Positions 18,173 through 26,057 of a stretch of 39,660 nucleotides of DNA are shown piece after piece; position 1 is the first letter of the stretch; each line of letters opens with the position of its first letter. The notes beneath the pieces are model-generated. The model searched no databases. It was not told where the DNA came from and worked only from the letters and a program-made list of their open reading frames with translations. This DNA is from Bacteroidales bacterium (GTDB taxonomy: Bacteria > Bacteroidota > Bacteroidia > Bacteroidales > Lentimicrobiaceae): contig JAGXGB010000013.1 of assembly GCA_024636955.1 (NCBI GenBank), positions 1 to 39,660 on the forward strand, written 5' to 3'. The translations under genes were made by a program, and so were the position numbers.

Positions 18173-18703
18173 TTAGTTATCGGTACTTTTTGTATCACCA
18201 GGATCATTGCCAGTCTCACTCTCCTGATCTTGTTTTAACTCTAATGGTTCAGCAACCTCTGTCTTTGACTCAGTTGAGTCCACAGTTGTATCTGCTTCCG
18301 ATTCAGCTGGTTCTTCATTCACGAGATCGATTAGATTGTAAGTGAGCAAGAGATTATACCAATTGATGATTTTTTGCATGTGTGATACATACACCCGGTC
18401 TTTATCATAATCGGGCAAAATCTCTCCGAAAAACTGTTTAACTTTATTATTGTCAGTTTTATTCTCAGGAGCGGCTTGTCCGTTAAGTTTTTCATGCATT
18501 GACTTTAGAACTTTTCTTAAGGGTATATCACCGGCTTCGGTATAAATACTGATTTCCTCAAGAGTGCTTATTTTGTCATGCGTGAAAGCCTGGATTCTTT
18601 TCTGATCAACAATTGATTCCACAATAATACCATTCTTGGCTTGTGCAACCATCTTAAAGAGTCCCGGTTTTCCGGTAATTGCCATGATTTCCTTTAATTC
18701 CAT
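18173..18703 (-). CDS. DUF5606 family protein
   Basis: This is a 176-residue soluble protein. The conserved N-terminal part (1-75) begins MELKEIMAITGKPGLFKMV and continues with a segment ending IQAFTHDKISTLEEISIYTE, as in the DUF5606 family restricted to Bacteroidota. A helical middle domain (about 90-135) follows. The last 40 residues are acidic and low in complexity (EPAESEADTTVDSTESKTE onwards), probably disordered. The function is unknown. It is flanked by the glycosyltransferase upstream and a hairpin terminator downstream. A TATTTTTG -7-like sequence at 18734-18727 may be its promoter. Confidence 0.78.
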   Translation of the reverse strand: MELKEIMAITGKPGLFKMVAQAKNGIIVESIVDQKRIQAFTHDKISTLEEISIYTEAGDIPLRKVLKSMHEKLNGQAAPENKTDNNKVKQFFGEILPDYDKDRVYVSHMQKIINWYNLLLTYNLIDLVNEEPAESEADTTVDSTESKTEVAEPLELKQDQESETGNDPGDTKSTDN

Positions 18704-18756
18704 AAAATAGTACGATTAGTTTTTTGCAAAAATAAGGAATTTGATGAAAGGTAGTG

Positions 18757-19626
18757 CTATATTATCTTATAGTTTCTGTACTCTCCGGGTCTCCAACCTG
18801 TATGGAGTTCTATATTATGTAGTATGCGTGATTTCAAGGGCAGTTGTTTCTTACTTGGATCGAAATCAAACTTCCAATTTAAGGCTTTTACTCTATTTTG
18901 CATAACTTCAGGATGAGAGCCTTTAAACAGCGATAATGAATCAATTTGAGAATAATCAAATGAACCGACTTTTGGGATTTTTTTCTCTACCCATTCATCT
19001 GTATGCCAGAGTTTGTTGAACGATTGTTGTTTAGCCTGCTGGGCTTCAGGAGGTTTGACCCAGCCATAGTGATACATTTCAGCATTAACACTTTTGACAT
19101 TAAGCGGCCTATCTGATTTCCTAAATCCTTGTGCATCACGGTATGACCTAATTGATTTGTCATTCCTTATAATTCTAACTTCTCTTCTATACCATCTGCG
19201 GCTATCACCAATGAAATCATATGAACCATAAAAGTGAGTATAGTTTAAGAGTAGGCCTTCCACTTGCTTATTATCTTTCCACTTTAGCATTCCTTCTTTA
19301 ATTACCGGTAGATATTTTTCATGAAGCACTTCATCACCCTGAATGTATATTGCCCAGTCGCTGTCATCGCTTATAGCATCGAAAGCTTTATCTGTTTCAA
19401 CAGCCAATACTTTGCCGCCTTCTCTTAGAGTGTCGTCCCAAATGGTTTCAATGATCTTTATCTTGCTTGAACCGATATCTTCAATAAGCTTACGTGTGTT
19501 ATCTTCCGATTGTCCTACTGCCACAATAACTTCATCGCATATTGGCAAAATAGAATTAATAGCTTCAACTATTGGATAATCGTATTTTATCGCATTTCTG
19601 ATGAAGGTAAAACCTGATATTTTCAT
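18757..19626 (-). CDS. Family 2 glycosyltransferase
   Basis: This is a 289-residue soluble glycosyltransferase with a GT-A fold. The N-terminal nucleotide-sugar region includes MKISGFTFIRNAIKYDYP, a strand ending DEVIVAVGQSEDNT (31-44) and the metal-site region WAIYIQGDEVLHE (91-103), where GDE takes the place of DxD. The acceptor is unknown. The ATG at 19626 is chosen because the upstream TTG that would extend the frame (19644) is itself the end of a TACCTTTG promoter element. There are no membrane helices. Neighbouring genes do not suggest an envelope-polysaccharide cluster, so its pathway is open. Confidence 0.82.
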   Translation of the reverse strand: MKISGFTFIRNAIKYDYPIVEAINSILPICDEVIVAVGQSEDNTRKLIEDIGSSKIKIIETIWDDTLREGGKVLAVETDKAFDAISDDSDWAIYIQGDEVLHEKYLPVIKEGMLKWKDNKQVEGLLLNYTHFYGSYDFIGDSRRWYRREVRIIRNDKSIRSYRDAQGFRKSDRPLNVKSVNAEMYHYGWVKPPEAQQAKQQSFNKLWHTDEWVEKKIPKVGSFDYSQIDSLSLFKGSHPEVMQNRVKALNWKFDFDPSKKQLPLKSRILHNIELHTGWRPGEYRNYKII

Positions 19627-19641
19627 CTGCTTATTTTTGCG

Positions 19642-19649
19642 CAAAGGTA
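19642..19649 (-). promoter_or_regulatory. -7 promoter element of the glycosyltransferase gene
   Basis: TACCTTTG on the minus strand fits TAnnTTTG and lies 15 bases above the ATG, giving a very short leader. No -33 TTG is well placed. Confidence 0.4.
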
Positions 19650-19738
19650 TTAATTGGAAGTGTTAGTTGGGATCTATACTTTTATCATTGCAAGGAATAT
19701 TCTTTTTGTTCGAGATTGACAGGTAATGATCTGATAAT

Positions 19739-19855
19739 GCATAGACACGCCAGGGCTTGGTGGAGAATAAGACTTTTAATGGGATAGACAGTTCAGGGTT
19801 GGTACAGAATGTTGTTTTTATTGGGATAGACACGTCACCGGCCTGAATACAGAAG
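19739..19855. repeat. Degenerate ~42-bp tandem repeat in an intergenic region
   Basis: Three adjacent units start at about 19739, 19781 and 19823, each with ATAGACA near its start, and units 1 and 2 share CAGGG, TTGGT and AGAAT at matching offsets. The spacing is 42-43 bases. Copy 3 is the most diverged. Together with the terminator next to it, this fills most of the roughly 300-bp gap between the glycosyltransferase and the hybrid kinase. No coding sequence is seen. Confidence 0.5.
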
Positions 19856-19862
19856 CAAAAGC

Positions 19863-19892
19863 AAAACCTGTTCTTATGAGTGAACAGGTTTT
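19863..19892 (-). terminator. Hairpin terminator of the hybrid kinase gene
   Basis: An 11-bp perfect stem (19863-19873 with 19882-19892), loop of eight bases, with T-rich sequence after it on the minus strand. It lies 37 bases downstream of the kinase stop and is nearly symmetric, so it could act in both directions. Confidence 0.7.
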
Positions 19893-19929
19893 ATGTAAAG
19901 CAATTCGTTATGGATTGAAAGAATGACTA

Positions 19930-21633
19930 CTATTTTGCAGTTTCGGGTTTTTTCTTTCCCCATTTAATAAGTACTGACTGAACGTCCTTGAATTTAATAG
20001 GCTTTGGCAGATAGTCCACCATACCAGCATTCAGATAACGTTCCCTATCACCGGTCATAGCGTTTGCAGTAATAGCAATAATCTTTGGCCTTTCACTTTC
20101 TGGATAACGTTCGCAAATTATTTTGGTGGCCTCCATACCATTCATAACAGGCATCTGGATGTCCATCAAAATAATATCGTATTTCTTTCTATCGAGCATT
20201 TCAAGAACCTTGCGGCCATTTTCAACTGCATCAATTTTGTATCCCATTTTACTGAGGAGGGTAATAACCAGATCCTGGTTAGTGATATTGTCCTCAGCAA
20301 GTAAAATCCTCATCGGCAATTTTTCAGCAAGGTTTTTATCAATATTATGGTCGGCAAGATTATTCCTGCGGTTTCTGGTTTCAGCAATAACCCTTAGTAC
20401 TTCTTCAAAAAGCTCGGCTAATTTGATTGGCTTAGAGAGCTGTGCATCAAAAATTTCTGTTGGTAGTTTGTTGATTTTTCCTAATGAAGTTAACATTATC
20501 ATAGGAATATCACCCTTAAAAGGTATTGATTTAATAATCCCACCCAATTCGAGCCCATCCATTGATGGCATCTGCATGTCGATTACTGCCAGTTCAAATG
20601 GTTCTTCTTGTTCTTCAATAACCTTTAGTGCTTCTTGTCCTGAGCGGGCAGTGAAAGGAATCATTCCCCATGATTCAAACTGAAGGGTAAAGATGTGGCG
20701 ATTAGTTTCATTGTCATCAACAATTAATACCCGGCTATTTTTTAATTCCGGAATCTGACCGCGTACGTATAATTTGGTTTTTCCTATACCCGAAGTAGCC
20801 AATTTTAGACTAAAGTAGAATGTTGATCCTTTACCTACTGAACTTTCAACCCAGATATTGCCACCCATCAGATTGATTAGATGTTTTGCTATTGCAAGAC
20901 CAAGTCCTGTGCCTCCGTAACGGCGTGTTGTAGATGCATCTGCCTGAGTGAAGGCTTCAAACATAATGTCAATTTTCTCCTGAGGTATGCCGATACCACT
21001 GTCTTTAACAGAGAATTGCAATTCCTGATAACCTTCGCCATCCTCAATTTTCTCAATAGAGATAAATATTTCTCCTTCTTCGGTAAACTTAATGGCATTG
21101 TTGATCAAATTCACCATAATCTGGCGAAGACGATTTACATCACCAACCAAAAATGGCGATACATCCGGCTGTATAAGATAAAGCAGGTCAATGCCTTTTT
21201 CTATTGCTTTTGGTGCAAAGATATCAAGGGCATCTTCAATGCAGTTGCGTAACTCAAATGGAGCCTCCTCAATCATCATTTTCCCTGATTCTATCTTTGA
21301 GAAGTCAAGAATGTCATTGATGATTGTCATCAGGTTATCGGAACTAACCCTTAGGGTTTCAACATAATTCTTTTGTTCCGGATTCAAAGGCGTATCAAGA
21401 AGCAAACTGGTCATACCTATCACACCGTTCATTGGTGTTCTTATTTCATGACTCATCATTGCCAGAAAGTCTGATTTCATCATGTTTTCCAGCTTTGCTT
21501 CATCTTTAACTTTTATAAGTTCACTCTCCTGAAGTTTGAGATATTCAAGCCTGTTCAGTTCTTCTTTAAGTGATTTTATCTCCTCAAGAAGGCTTTCGCG
21601 AGAATATTGGGAATTATTTTCCATGTTTTCCAT
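19930..21633 (-). CDS. Soluble hybrid histidine kinase with two receiver domains
   Basis: This 567-residue protein has no membrane helix. Residues 8-50 form a short coiled coil. The HisKA domain has His62 in [19 protein letters not shown]. The ATPase domain shows NLINNAIKF (N box), DSGIGI (G1) and GGTGLGLAI (G2). Receiver 1 (about 300-415) has Asp352 and receiver 2 (about 440-560) has Asp491, both with the expected acidic pocket. There is no PAS or other sensor domain and no phosphotransfer domain, so the input must come through a partner. An ATG three codons in (21624) is an alternative start. The architecture resembles BarA/LuxQ-type phosphorelay kinases. The output partner is unknown and not adjacent. 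Confidence 0.9.
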   Translation of the reverse strand: MENMENNSQYSRESLLEEIKSLKEELNRLEYLKLQESELIKVKDEAKLENMMKSDFLAMMSHEIRTPMNGVIGMTSLLLDTPLNPEQKNYVETLRVSSDNLMTIINDILDFSKIESGKMMIEEAPFELRNCIEDALDIFAPKAIEKGIDLLYLIQPDVSPFLVGDVNRLRQIMVNLINNAIKFTEEGEIFISIEKIEDGEGYQELQFSVKDSGIGIPQEKIDIMFEAFTQADASTTRRYGGTGLGLAIAKHLINLMGGNIWVESSVGKGSTFYFSLKLATSGIGKTKLYVRGQIPELKNSRVLIVDDNETNRHIFTLQFESWGMIPFTARSGQEALKVIEEQEEPFELAVIDMQMPSMDGLELGGIIKSIPFKGDIPMIMLTSLGKINKLPTEIFDAQLSKPIKLAELFEEVLRVIAETRNRRNNLADHNIDKNLAEKLPMRILLAEDNITNQDLVITLLSKMGYKIDAVENGRKVLEMLDRKKYDIILMDIQMPVMNGMEATKIICERYPESERPKIIAITANAMTGDRERYLNAGMVDYLPKPIKFKDVQSVLIKWGKKKPETAK

Positions 21634-21788
21634 ATACGAATAACATCAATGATAAGGTGCAATTTGTTTTCGACCTACTAAAGTACAAAACAAAATGATA
21701 TCCTGTATAACAATTGGATTAAATGACTAATCTATTTATTCTTTAATGGTGCTTTAGTCAAATTGTAACCCTGAATTAACAATTATTC

Positions 21789-22310
21789 TTAAGAAATTTT
21801 CAAGTATTGTGCGGTATATGATTCCTTAATTCCTATAAGGTTTTCAGGGGTTCCTTCATAAACCAAATTACCTCCCATATCGCCACCTTCCGGACCCAGA
21901 TCAATTATCCAGTCGGCACATTTAATAATGTCAGGGTTATGTTCAATGACAATAACACTGTGGCCTTTAGAAATCAGAGCGTTAAAAGAATCAAGTAGTT
22001 TTCTGATATCATGGAAATGCAAGCCTGTTGTTGGTTCGTCAAAAATGAAAAGGGTAGGCTTTTCGGCACTCCCTTTAATAAGGAAGCTTGCCAATTTTAT
22101 GCGCTGAGCTTCACCACCACTAAGGGTATCTGATGATTGACCTAGACGTAAATATCCTAAACCTGTTTCAGCTAAGGGCTGAAGTTTCATCACTATTCGC
22201 GCTTCTGTGTTGTGGTTTTTAGCATTAACAGAGAAGAACTCTATTGATTGGTCAACAGTCATGTCGAGGATGTCGGCAATGTTTTTTCCCTGATATTGCA
22301 CATCCATCAC
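21789..22310 (-). CDS. uvrA: UvrA excinuclease subunit, C-terminal fragment (frameshifted)
   Basis: This frame of 173 codons continues UvrA after a one-base frameshift. It holds the end of the second ATPase: YQGKNIADILDMTVDQSIEFF, then the ABC signature LGQSSDTLSGGEAQRIKLA, Walker B in LFIFDEPTTGLHFHD and the histidine switch VIVIEHNPDIIKCAD. It opens with GTG-ATG preceded by the purine-rich AAGGAGGAG, which mainly reflects the Lys-Glu-Glu codons of the intact protein rather than a designed ribosome site. The fragment alone lacks Walker A of this ATPase and should not function by itself. Confidence 0.9.
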   Translation of the reverse strand: MMDVQYQGKNIADILDMTVDQSIEFFSVNAKNHNTEARIVMKLQPLAETGLGYLRLGQSSDTLSGGEAQRIKLASFLIKGSAEKPTLFIFDEPTTGLHFHDIRKLLDSFNALISKGHSVIVIEHNPDIIKCADWIIDLGPEGGDMGGNLVYEGTPENLIGIKESYTAQYLKIS

Positions 22311-24592
22311 CTCCTCCTTAAATCGTTTTCCTTACAGCTCTCGCACACCAGGTGGATGTCAGCCATAAACTGCATGCCAATTTCAACCATTCCTTCACCC
22401 TCACACTCTTCGCATCGTCCCCCGGCAATATTGAAGCTGAAAAAACCTGGTTTATAGCCTCTGGTCTTAGCCAGTGGCTGGTCAGCGTATAATGCTCTTA
22501 TGTCATCATAAGCTTTAACATAAGTAGCAGGATTTGATCTTGATGACCTTCCTATTGGGTTCTGGTCAACCATTTCAACATCACTAATCCTGCTGTAATC
22601 ACCTGCTATCATATCAAATCTCCCGGTTTTATCACCGTAACCTCCGTATATTTTCTTTAATGCAGGAAACAATATCCTTTTAACCAGCGATGTTTTTCCC
22701 GAACCACTAACCCCTGTAATAGCAACCAGAATATTGAGCGGAAATTTAACTGTAAAACCTTTTAAATTATTCTCACGAGCTCCCATTATTTCGATATAGT
22801 CAGTCCAGCTCCTTCTTAATTTGGGGATCTCAATTTTCATTTCTCCTGTTAAATACCTGGCGGTGAGGCTACCATTAACTGAGTTGAGTAGTTGGCTGAA
22901 AGTGCCAGCGAATACTATTTCACCGCCATTTTCACCAGCTAATGGACCTATATCAACAAGATAATCTGATTGACGCATGATTTCTTCATCATGTTCAACA
23001 ACTATAACTGTATTACCCAGTGCTTTTAATTGTTTCAGTACTTTTATGAGCAAATGAGTATCGCGGGGGTGAAGCCCTATGCTTGGCTCATCAAGTATAT
23101 ACATAGAGCCAACCAGGCTACTCCCCAATGAAGTTGCCAAATTTATACGTTGCGACTCCCCACCTGATAGTGTTGATGACAACCTGTTTAAAGTAAGATA
23201 TCCTAAACCAACATCGAATAGAAATTGCAGCCTGTTTCTAATCTCAACAAGTAAACGTGAAGCAACCGTCTGATCAGTAATATCAAGTTCAAGTTTTTTA
23301 AAAAGCTCAAGTGACTGACTGATGGGCATAAGCACAATATCAGTTATCGTTCGCCCATTTACTTTAACATAATTCGAGTCTTTCCTCAATCTGCTCCCTT
23401 TACAGTCCGGACAAACAGTTTTGCCCCTGTATCTTGAAAGCAGCACCCTGTATTGTATCTTGTATGTTTGCTCTTCAACAGACTTGAAAAAATCATCAAT
23501 ACCTTTAAAATAATTATTCCCTTTCCAGACTATACTCTTCTGTTCATCACTTAATTCATACCATGGTTTATGAACCGGGAAATTAAATTTATAAGCATTC
23601 CTGATAAGTTCACTTTTCCATTCACTCATTTTGTCGCCCTTCCAGCAAGCAATAGCATCCTCATATATTGAAAGACTCTTATTTGGAATTACCAGATCTT
23701 CATCAATGCCAATGATACTGCCATAGCCTTCACAGGTTTTGCATGCACCAAAGGGATTGTTAAAACTGAAAAGATTTACTGATGGCTCCTCAAAAGTGAT
23801 ACCATCGGCCTCAAACCTACTTGAAAATGTTTCAGTCCACTGCTTCTCACTGATCTCAACAACACAAATACATGTGCCTTCACCTTCATAAAAAGCAGTC
23901 TGAATTGAATCAGCCAGTTGTGATGGCAAATCAACATCATCCTGACGCACAGTTACTCTATCAATAATCAGGAAGTAGGCAGAATTTTTATCAGGCTTCT
24001 GGTCAATAATATCTTCAATCCTTTGCGCAGTATTATCTTGCATTATCCTACTGAAACCCTGTTGCAGGAATATCTTGAGTTGACTGTTTAAGTCGCGGTC
24101 ATGTTTCAAAATCAGTGGGCACATAATTGTGGCCTTAGTCTCGTTATTTTGCGATAACAACCAAGTAACAACATCATTTACTGAATCGCGCTTAACAACT
24201 TTACCTGATAAAGGTGAATAAGTCTTACCTACCCGGGCAAAAAGCAGTTTGATGTACTCATATATTTCTGTGGAAGTACCAACTGTAGAACGCGGATTTC
24301 TTGAATTAACCTTCTGTTCAATAGCAATAGCAGGTGAAATTCCAATGATTTGATCTACTTCGGGCTTGCTCATTCTGCCAAGGAATTGCCGGGCATAGGC
24401 GCTAAGGCTTTCCACATACCGTCGCTGGCCTTCAGCATATAACGTGTCAAATGCCAGGGAAGATTTCCCTGAGCCTGATAATCCTGTAAATACAACTAAT
24501 TGATTTCGCGGGATTGCAAGAGAAACATTCTTCAGATTATGTATTCGGGCTCCTTTTATAAGGATGTTTTTTTTTGAATCTATATTAAGCAT
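22307..24592 (-). CDS. uvrA: UvrA excinuclease subunit, N-terminal part (truncated by frameshift)
   Basis: This frame of 761 codons encodes most of UvrA, the damage-sensing ATPase of nucleotide excision repair. It has Walker A1 (TGLSGSGKSSLAFDTLYAEG, 36-55), the first zinc site region (CKTCEGYGS), CPDCKGSRLRK, the first ABC signature (LSSTLSGGESQRINLA), Walker B (YILDEPSIGLHPRD), Walker A2 (GVSGSGKTSLV) and the zinc motif CEECEGEGMVEIGM. After CESCK the frame goes wrong (ENDLRRR, stop), where the family has CKGKRFKEEV. One missing G at about 22330 explains this: restoring it joins the two frames into a normal protein of about 935 residues. The break is either a sequencing indel or a real mutation. 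Confidence 0.93.
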   Translation of the reverse strand: MLNIDSKKNILIKGARIHNLKNVSLAIPRNQLVVFTGLSGSGKSSLAFDTLYAEGQRRYVESLSAYARQFLGRMSKPEVDQIIGISPAIAIEQKVNSRNPRSTVGTSTEIYEYIKLLFARVGKTYSPLSGKVVKRDSVNDVVTWLLSQNNETKATIMCPLILKHDRDLNSQLKIFLQQGFSRIMQDNTAQRIEDIIDQKPDKNSAYFLIIDRVTVRQDDVDLPSQLADSIQTAFYEGEGTCICVVEISEKQWTETFSSRFEADGITFEEPSVNLFSFNNPFGACKTCEGYGSIIGIDEDLVIPNKSLSIYEDAIACWKGDKMSEWKSELIRNAYKFNFPVHKPWYELSDEQKSIVWKGNNYFKGIDDFFKSVEEQTYKIQYRVLLSRYRGKTVCPDCKGSRLRKDSNYVKVNGRTITDIVLMPISQSLELFKKLELDITDQTVASRLLVEIRNRLQFLFDVGLGYLTLNRLSSTLSGGESQRINLATSLGSSLVGSMYILDEPSIGLHPRDTHLLIKVLKQLKALGNTVIVVEHDEEIMRQSDYLVDIGPLAGENGGEIVFAGTFSQLLNSVNGSLTARYLTGEMKIEIPKLRRSWTDYIEIMGARENNLKGFTVKFPLNILVAITGVSGSGKTSLVKRILFPALKKIYGGYGDKTGRFDMIAGDYSRISDVEMVDQNPIGRSSRSNPATYVKAYDDIRALYADQPLAKTRGYKPGFFSFNIAGGRCEECEGEGMVEIGMQFMADIHLVCESCKENDLRRR
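22326..22335 (-). other. Frameshift site in uvrA
   Basis: The minus strand reads TGTAAGGAAAACGATTTAAG. With three G instead of two it would encode CKGKRFK and run on in frame into EEVMDVQYQGKNIAD. The event is thus a single-base deletion in a short G run flanked by an A run. Confidence 0.85.
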
Positions 24593-24635
24593 TCAGTGTA
24601 ATTTCAATTGGCAAAATTAATTTTTTTTAGTTTTC

Positions 24636-24667
24636 TTTGTATTGTATGGTTTTTTACTATACATTTG
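24636..24667 (+). promoter_or_regulatory. Promoter of the ECF sigma factor gene
   Basis: TTTG at 24636-24639, a 20-base spacer and TACATTTG at 24660-24667 match the consensus of the primary Bacteroidota sigma factor very well. The predicted leader of about 110 bases contains a small AAAGG-AAA-CCTTT hairpin at 24674-24686. Confidence 0.6.
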
Positions 24668-24772
24668 TTCTCTAAAGGAAACCTTTCCTTATCAATACTG
24701 TTTCAAAGTACAACTAAAACCATAGGAGATAAATTATCGGATAAACATCTACGCTTTTAATTACTAACATAA

Positions 24773-24779
24773 AAGGAGG
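24773..24779 (+). promoter_or_regulatory. Unusually strong Shine-Dalgarno site
   Basis: AAGGAGG lies four bases before the ATG at 24784. Such a full match to the 16S rRNA 3' end is exceptional in this window, where most starts have no visible ribosome-binding site. Confidence 0.7.
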
Positions 24780-24783
24780 CGCC

Positions 24784-25371
24784 ATGTTTGCCCAAAGCGT
24801 TAGCGATCAGGAGCTAATAAACAGATATTTATCGGGTGATGAATTCTGCCTGGAACAGTTAATACATCGTCACAAGTCAAAAGTCTTTTCCTATATCCAT
24901 ATGGTTATAAAGGATAAGCAAACGGCTGATGACATCTTTCAAGATACCTTCATTAAAGTAATCTTTACTCTAAAATCAGGGTCTTACAAGGAGGAAGGAA
25001 AATTCATTCAATGGGTTATGCGCATTGCACATAACCTGGTGATTGATTTTTTCAGAAAAGCTAAAAGAATCCCTGTTGTTGAAAGCCAGAACGACGATTA
25101 TAATATTCTCGACAATCTGAGCGTATACGATGAATCTATTGAGGATCGTATGATAACGGAGCAAATCCATCAGGATATACGTAACATGATAGAGTACCTG
25201 CCCGCTGAACAGCGTGAAGTACTCATTATGCGACATTATGCTGATATGAGCTTTAAAGAAATTGCCGAACAAACGGATGTGAGCATCAATACCGCCCTCG
25301 GACGTATGAGGTATGCACTTATCAACTTGAGAAAAATGATGGAACGAAAAGAAATTAAATTGTCAGTATAA
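24784..25371 (+). CDS. ECF-type RNA polymerase sigma factor
   Basis: This is a 195-residue sigma-70 family protein of the extracytoplasmic-function class. Region 2 (about 25-95) includes DDIFQDTFIKVI and FIQWVMRIAHNLVIDFFRKAKR. Region 4 (about 130-185) includes YLPAEQREVLIMRHYADMSF, then KEIAEQTDVSINTALGRMRYA, the DNA-reading helix-turn-helix. The length is usual. There is no adjacent FecR-type anti-sigma factor or TonB receptor; the next gene downstream is a 64-residue small protein after about 260 bases. A consensus housekeeping promoter and a perfect Shine-Dalgarno site suggest steady expression, perhaps as a more general regulator, with activity controlled in some other way. Confidence 0.92.
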   Translation: MFAQSVSDQELINRYLSGDEFCLEQLIHRHKSKVFSYIHMVIKDKQTADDIFQDTFIKVIFTLKSGSYKEEGKFIQWVMRIAHNLVIDFFRKAKRIPVVESQNDDYNILDNLSVYDESIEDRMITEQIHQDIRNMIEYLPAEQREVLIMRHYADMSFKEIAEQTDVSINTALGRMRYALINLRKMMERKEIKLSV

Positions 25372-25382
25372 AGTTAAAAAGG

Positions 25383-25482
25383 GTTTTAATGGTAGCTTCA
25401 TATACCTCTAACAAGAGTTTTTATTGTAGCTTCATTTACCTCTAACAAAGTTTTTATTGCAGCTTCTCTTACCTCTAACTAA
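25383..25482. repeat. Three ~33-bp tandem repeats downstream of the sigma gene
   Basis: Units at 25383-25416, 25417-25449 and 25450-25482 share GTTTTTATTGTAGCTTC and ACCTCTAAC with few differences. A fourth, more worn copy may follow to about 25520. They lie between the sigma factor and the small-protein gene. There is no open frame across them that looks coding. Confidence 0.75.
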
Positions 25483-25590
25483 GTGTAAATCTTTATTAGG
25501 TAACTTACATCTAACTATCAATTTGCTGCTCCTTTAACATGATTTCCTGACGAAAAAATATTTAGAAATAATTTTCTCTTAAAGATAATA

Positions 25591-25635
25591 ATAGGCTGAT
25601 TCTTAACGTTTAATTAAAAACGCAAAACAGCCTAT
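25591..25635 (+). promoter_or_regulatory. Hairpin sequestering the start of the 64-residue gene
   Basis: ATAGGCTG (25591-25598) pairs perfectly with CAGCCTAT (25628-25635), whose last two bases are the A and T of the start codon at 25634. A nested 5-bp stem (CGTTT 25607-25611 with AAACG 25618-25622) sits inside. In RNA this would bury the initiation site, so translation may depend on opening the hairpin. Confidence 0.45.
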
Positions 25636-25828
25636 GACAAAAAATTTTACACACTTAAAATTCGATTCTGAGAACAACTCCTCAAATGAACAAGATGAAT
25701 TTTGTGACAACAAAATGAAAGAAAGTCCGAGTGACTCAGTAATCAGAAATTTGTTAAACTACTCAAGAGCACTGTCAGTATTTACAGTCAAGCTTACAGG
25801 TAAAGCTCATATGGTCTTGCTTAATTAA
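25634..25828 (+). CDS. Small protein of unknown function downstream of the ECF sigma gene
   Basis: This 64-residue protein has an acidic, Asn/Ser/Glu-rich first half and a conserved-looking second half, PSDSVIRNLLNYSRALSVF, ending in MVLLN. The ending resembles small proteins I recall being common in Bacteroidota, with a PSxxxIxNxLNYSxAL pattern, but I cannot confirm a family. It has no signal peptide or membrane helix. That it is real is supported by a strong terminator directly after it (25848-25880) and by the structured leader. It shares strand with the sigma factor but is separated by 262 bases containing repeats, so it may or may not share its transcript. A role as a sigma partner is speculation. 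Confidence 0.6.
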   Translation: MTKNFTHLKFDSENNSSNEQDEFCDNKMKESPSDSVIRNLLNYSRALSVFTVKLTGKAHMVLLN

Positions 25829-25847
25829 TAGTAATGTTGGTTAATTG

Positions 25848-25883
25848 AAAAACTGCCCCACTGGTCATGGGGCAGTTTTTTTT
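25848..25883 (+). terminator. Strong intrinsic terminator of the small-protein gene
   Basis: A 13-bp stem with a GC-rich core (25848-25860 with 25868-25880; CTGCCCCA and TGGGGCAG) and a seven-base loop is followed by a tract of eight T starting at 25876. It lies 20 bases past the stop codon. It also overlaps the 3' end of a minus-strand small gene. Confidence 0.9.
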
Positions 25884-26041
25884 GGTACTAACGCAACAAT
25901 AAAATAAGCCAAAGTTGCAAGTAAAAAAATAACATTAACAGTTCTTGCAAAGGGTGGCGCATATGCCGGAAATAATTGACCTGAAAGTACAATTAAGTTT
26001 AAAAAGAGAATCGCAAATATTACTAGCTTACTGTATTTCAT
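25865..26041 (-). CDS. Small two-helix membrane protein (unannotated-size gene)
   Basis: A 58-codon frame runs from an ATG at 26041 to a TGA at 25865. The protein starts MKYSKLVIFAILFLNLIVLS, has a second hydrophobic helix in VNVIFLLATLAYFIVALV and ends KKTAP. Two helices (about 6-24 and 35-52) with a Pro-rich turn (FPAYAPPF) between them and positive ends are hard to explain by chance. Its last codons run through the terminator of the opposite-strand small gene. No Shine-Dalgarno or consensus promoter is visible. The function is unknown. Confidence 0.5.
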   Translation of the reverse strand: MKYSKLVIFAILFLNLIVLSGQLFPAYAPPFARTVNVIFLLATLAYFIVALVPKKTAP

Positions 26042-26057
26042 GAATAACTTATTGTTT

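Noticed and set aside
20123..20683. A plus-strand frame of 186 codons
   Set aside because: It is antisense to the second half of the hybrid kinase, including both receiver domains, and has no protein-like features.
22285..22320. Internal translation start with a strong Shine-Dalgarno for the UvrA C-terminal part
   Set aside because: AAGGAGGAGGTGATG encodes the Lys-Glu-Glu-Val-Met expected in intact UvrA, so the ribosome-site look is a by-product of the coding sequence. A lone C-terminal half would lack its Walker A motif.
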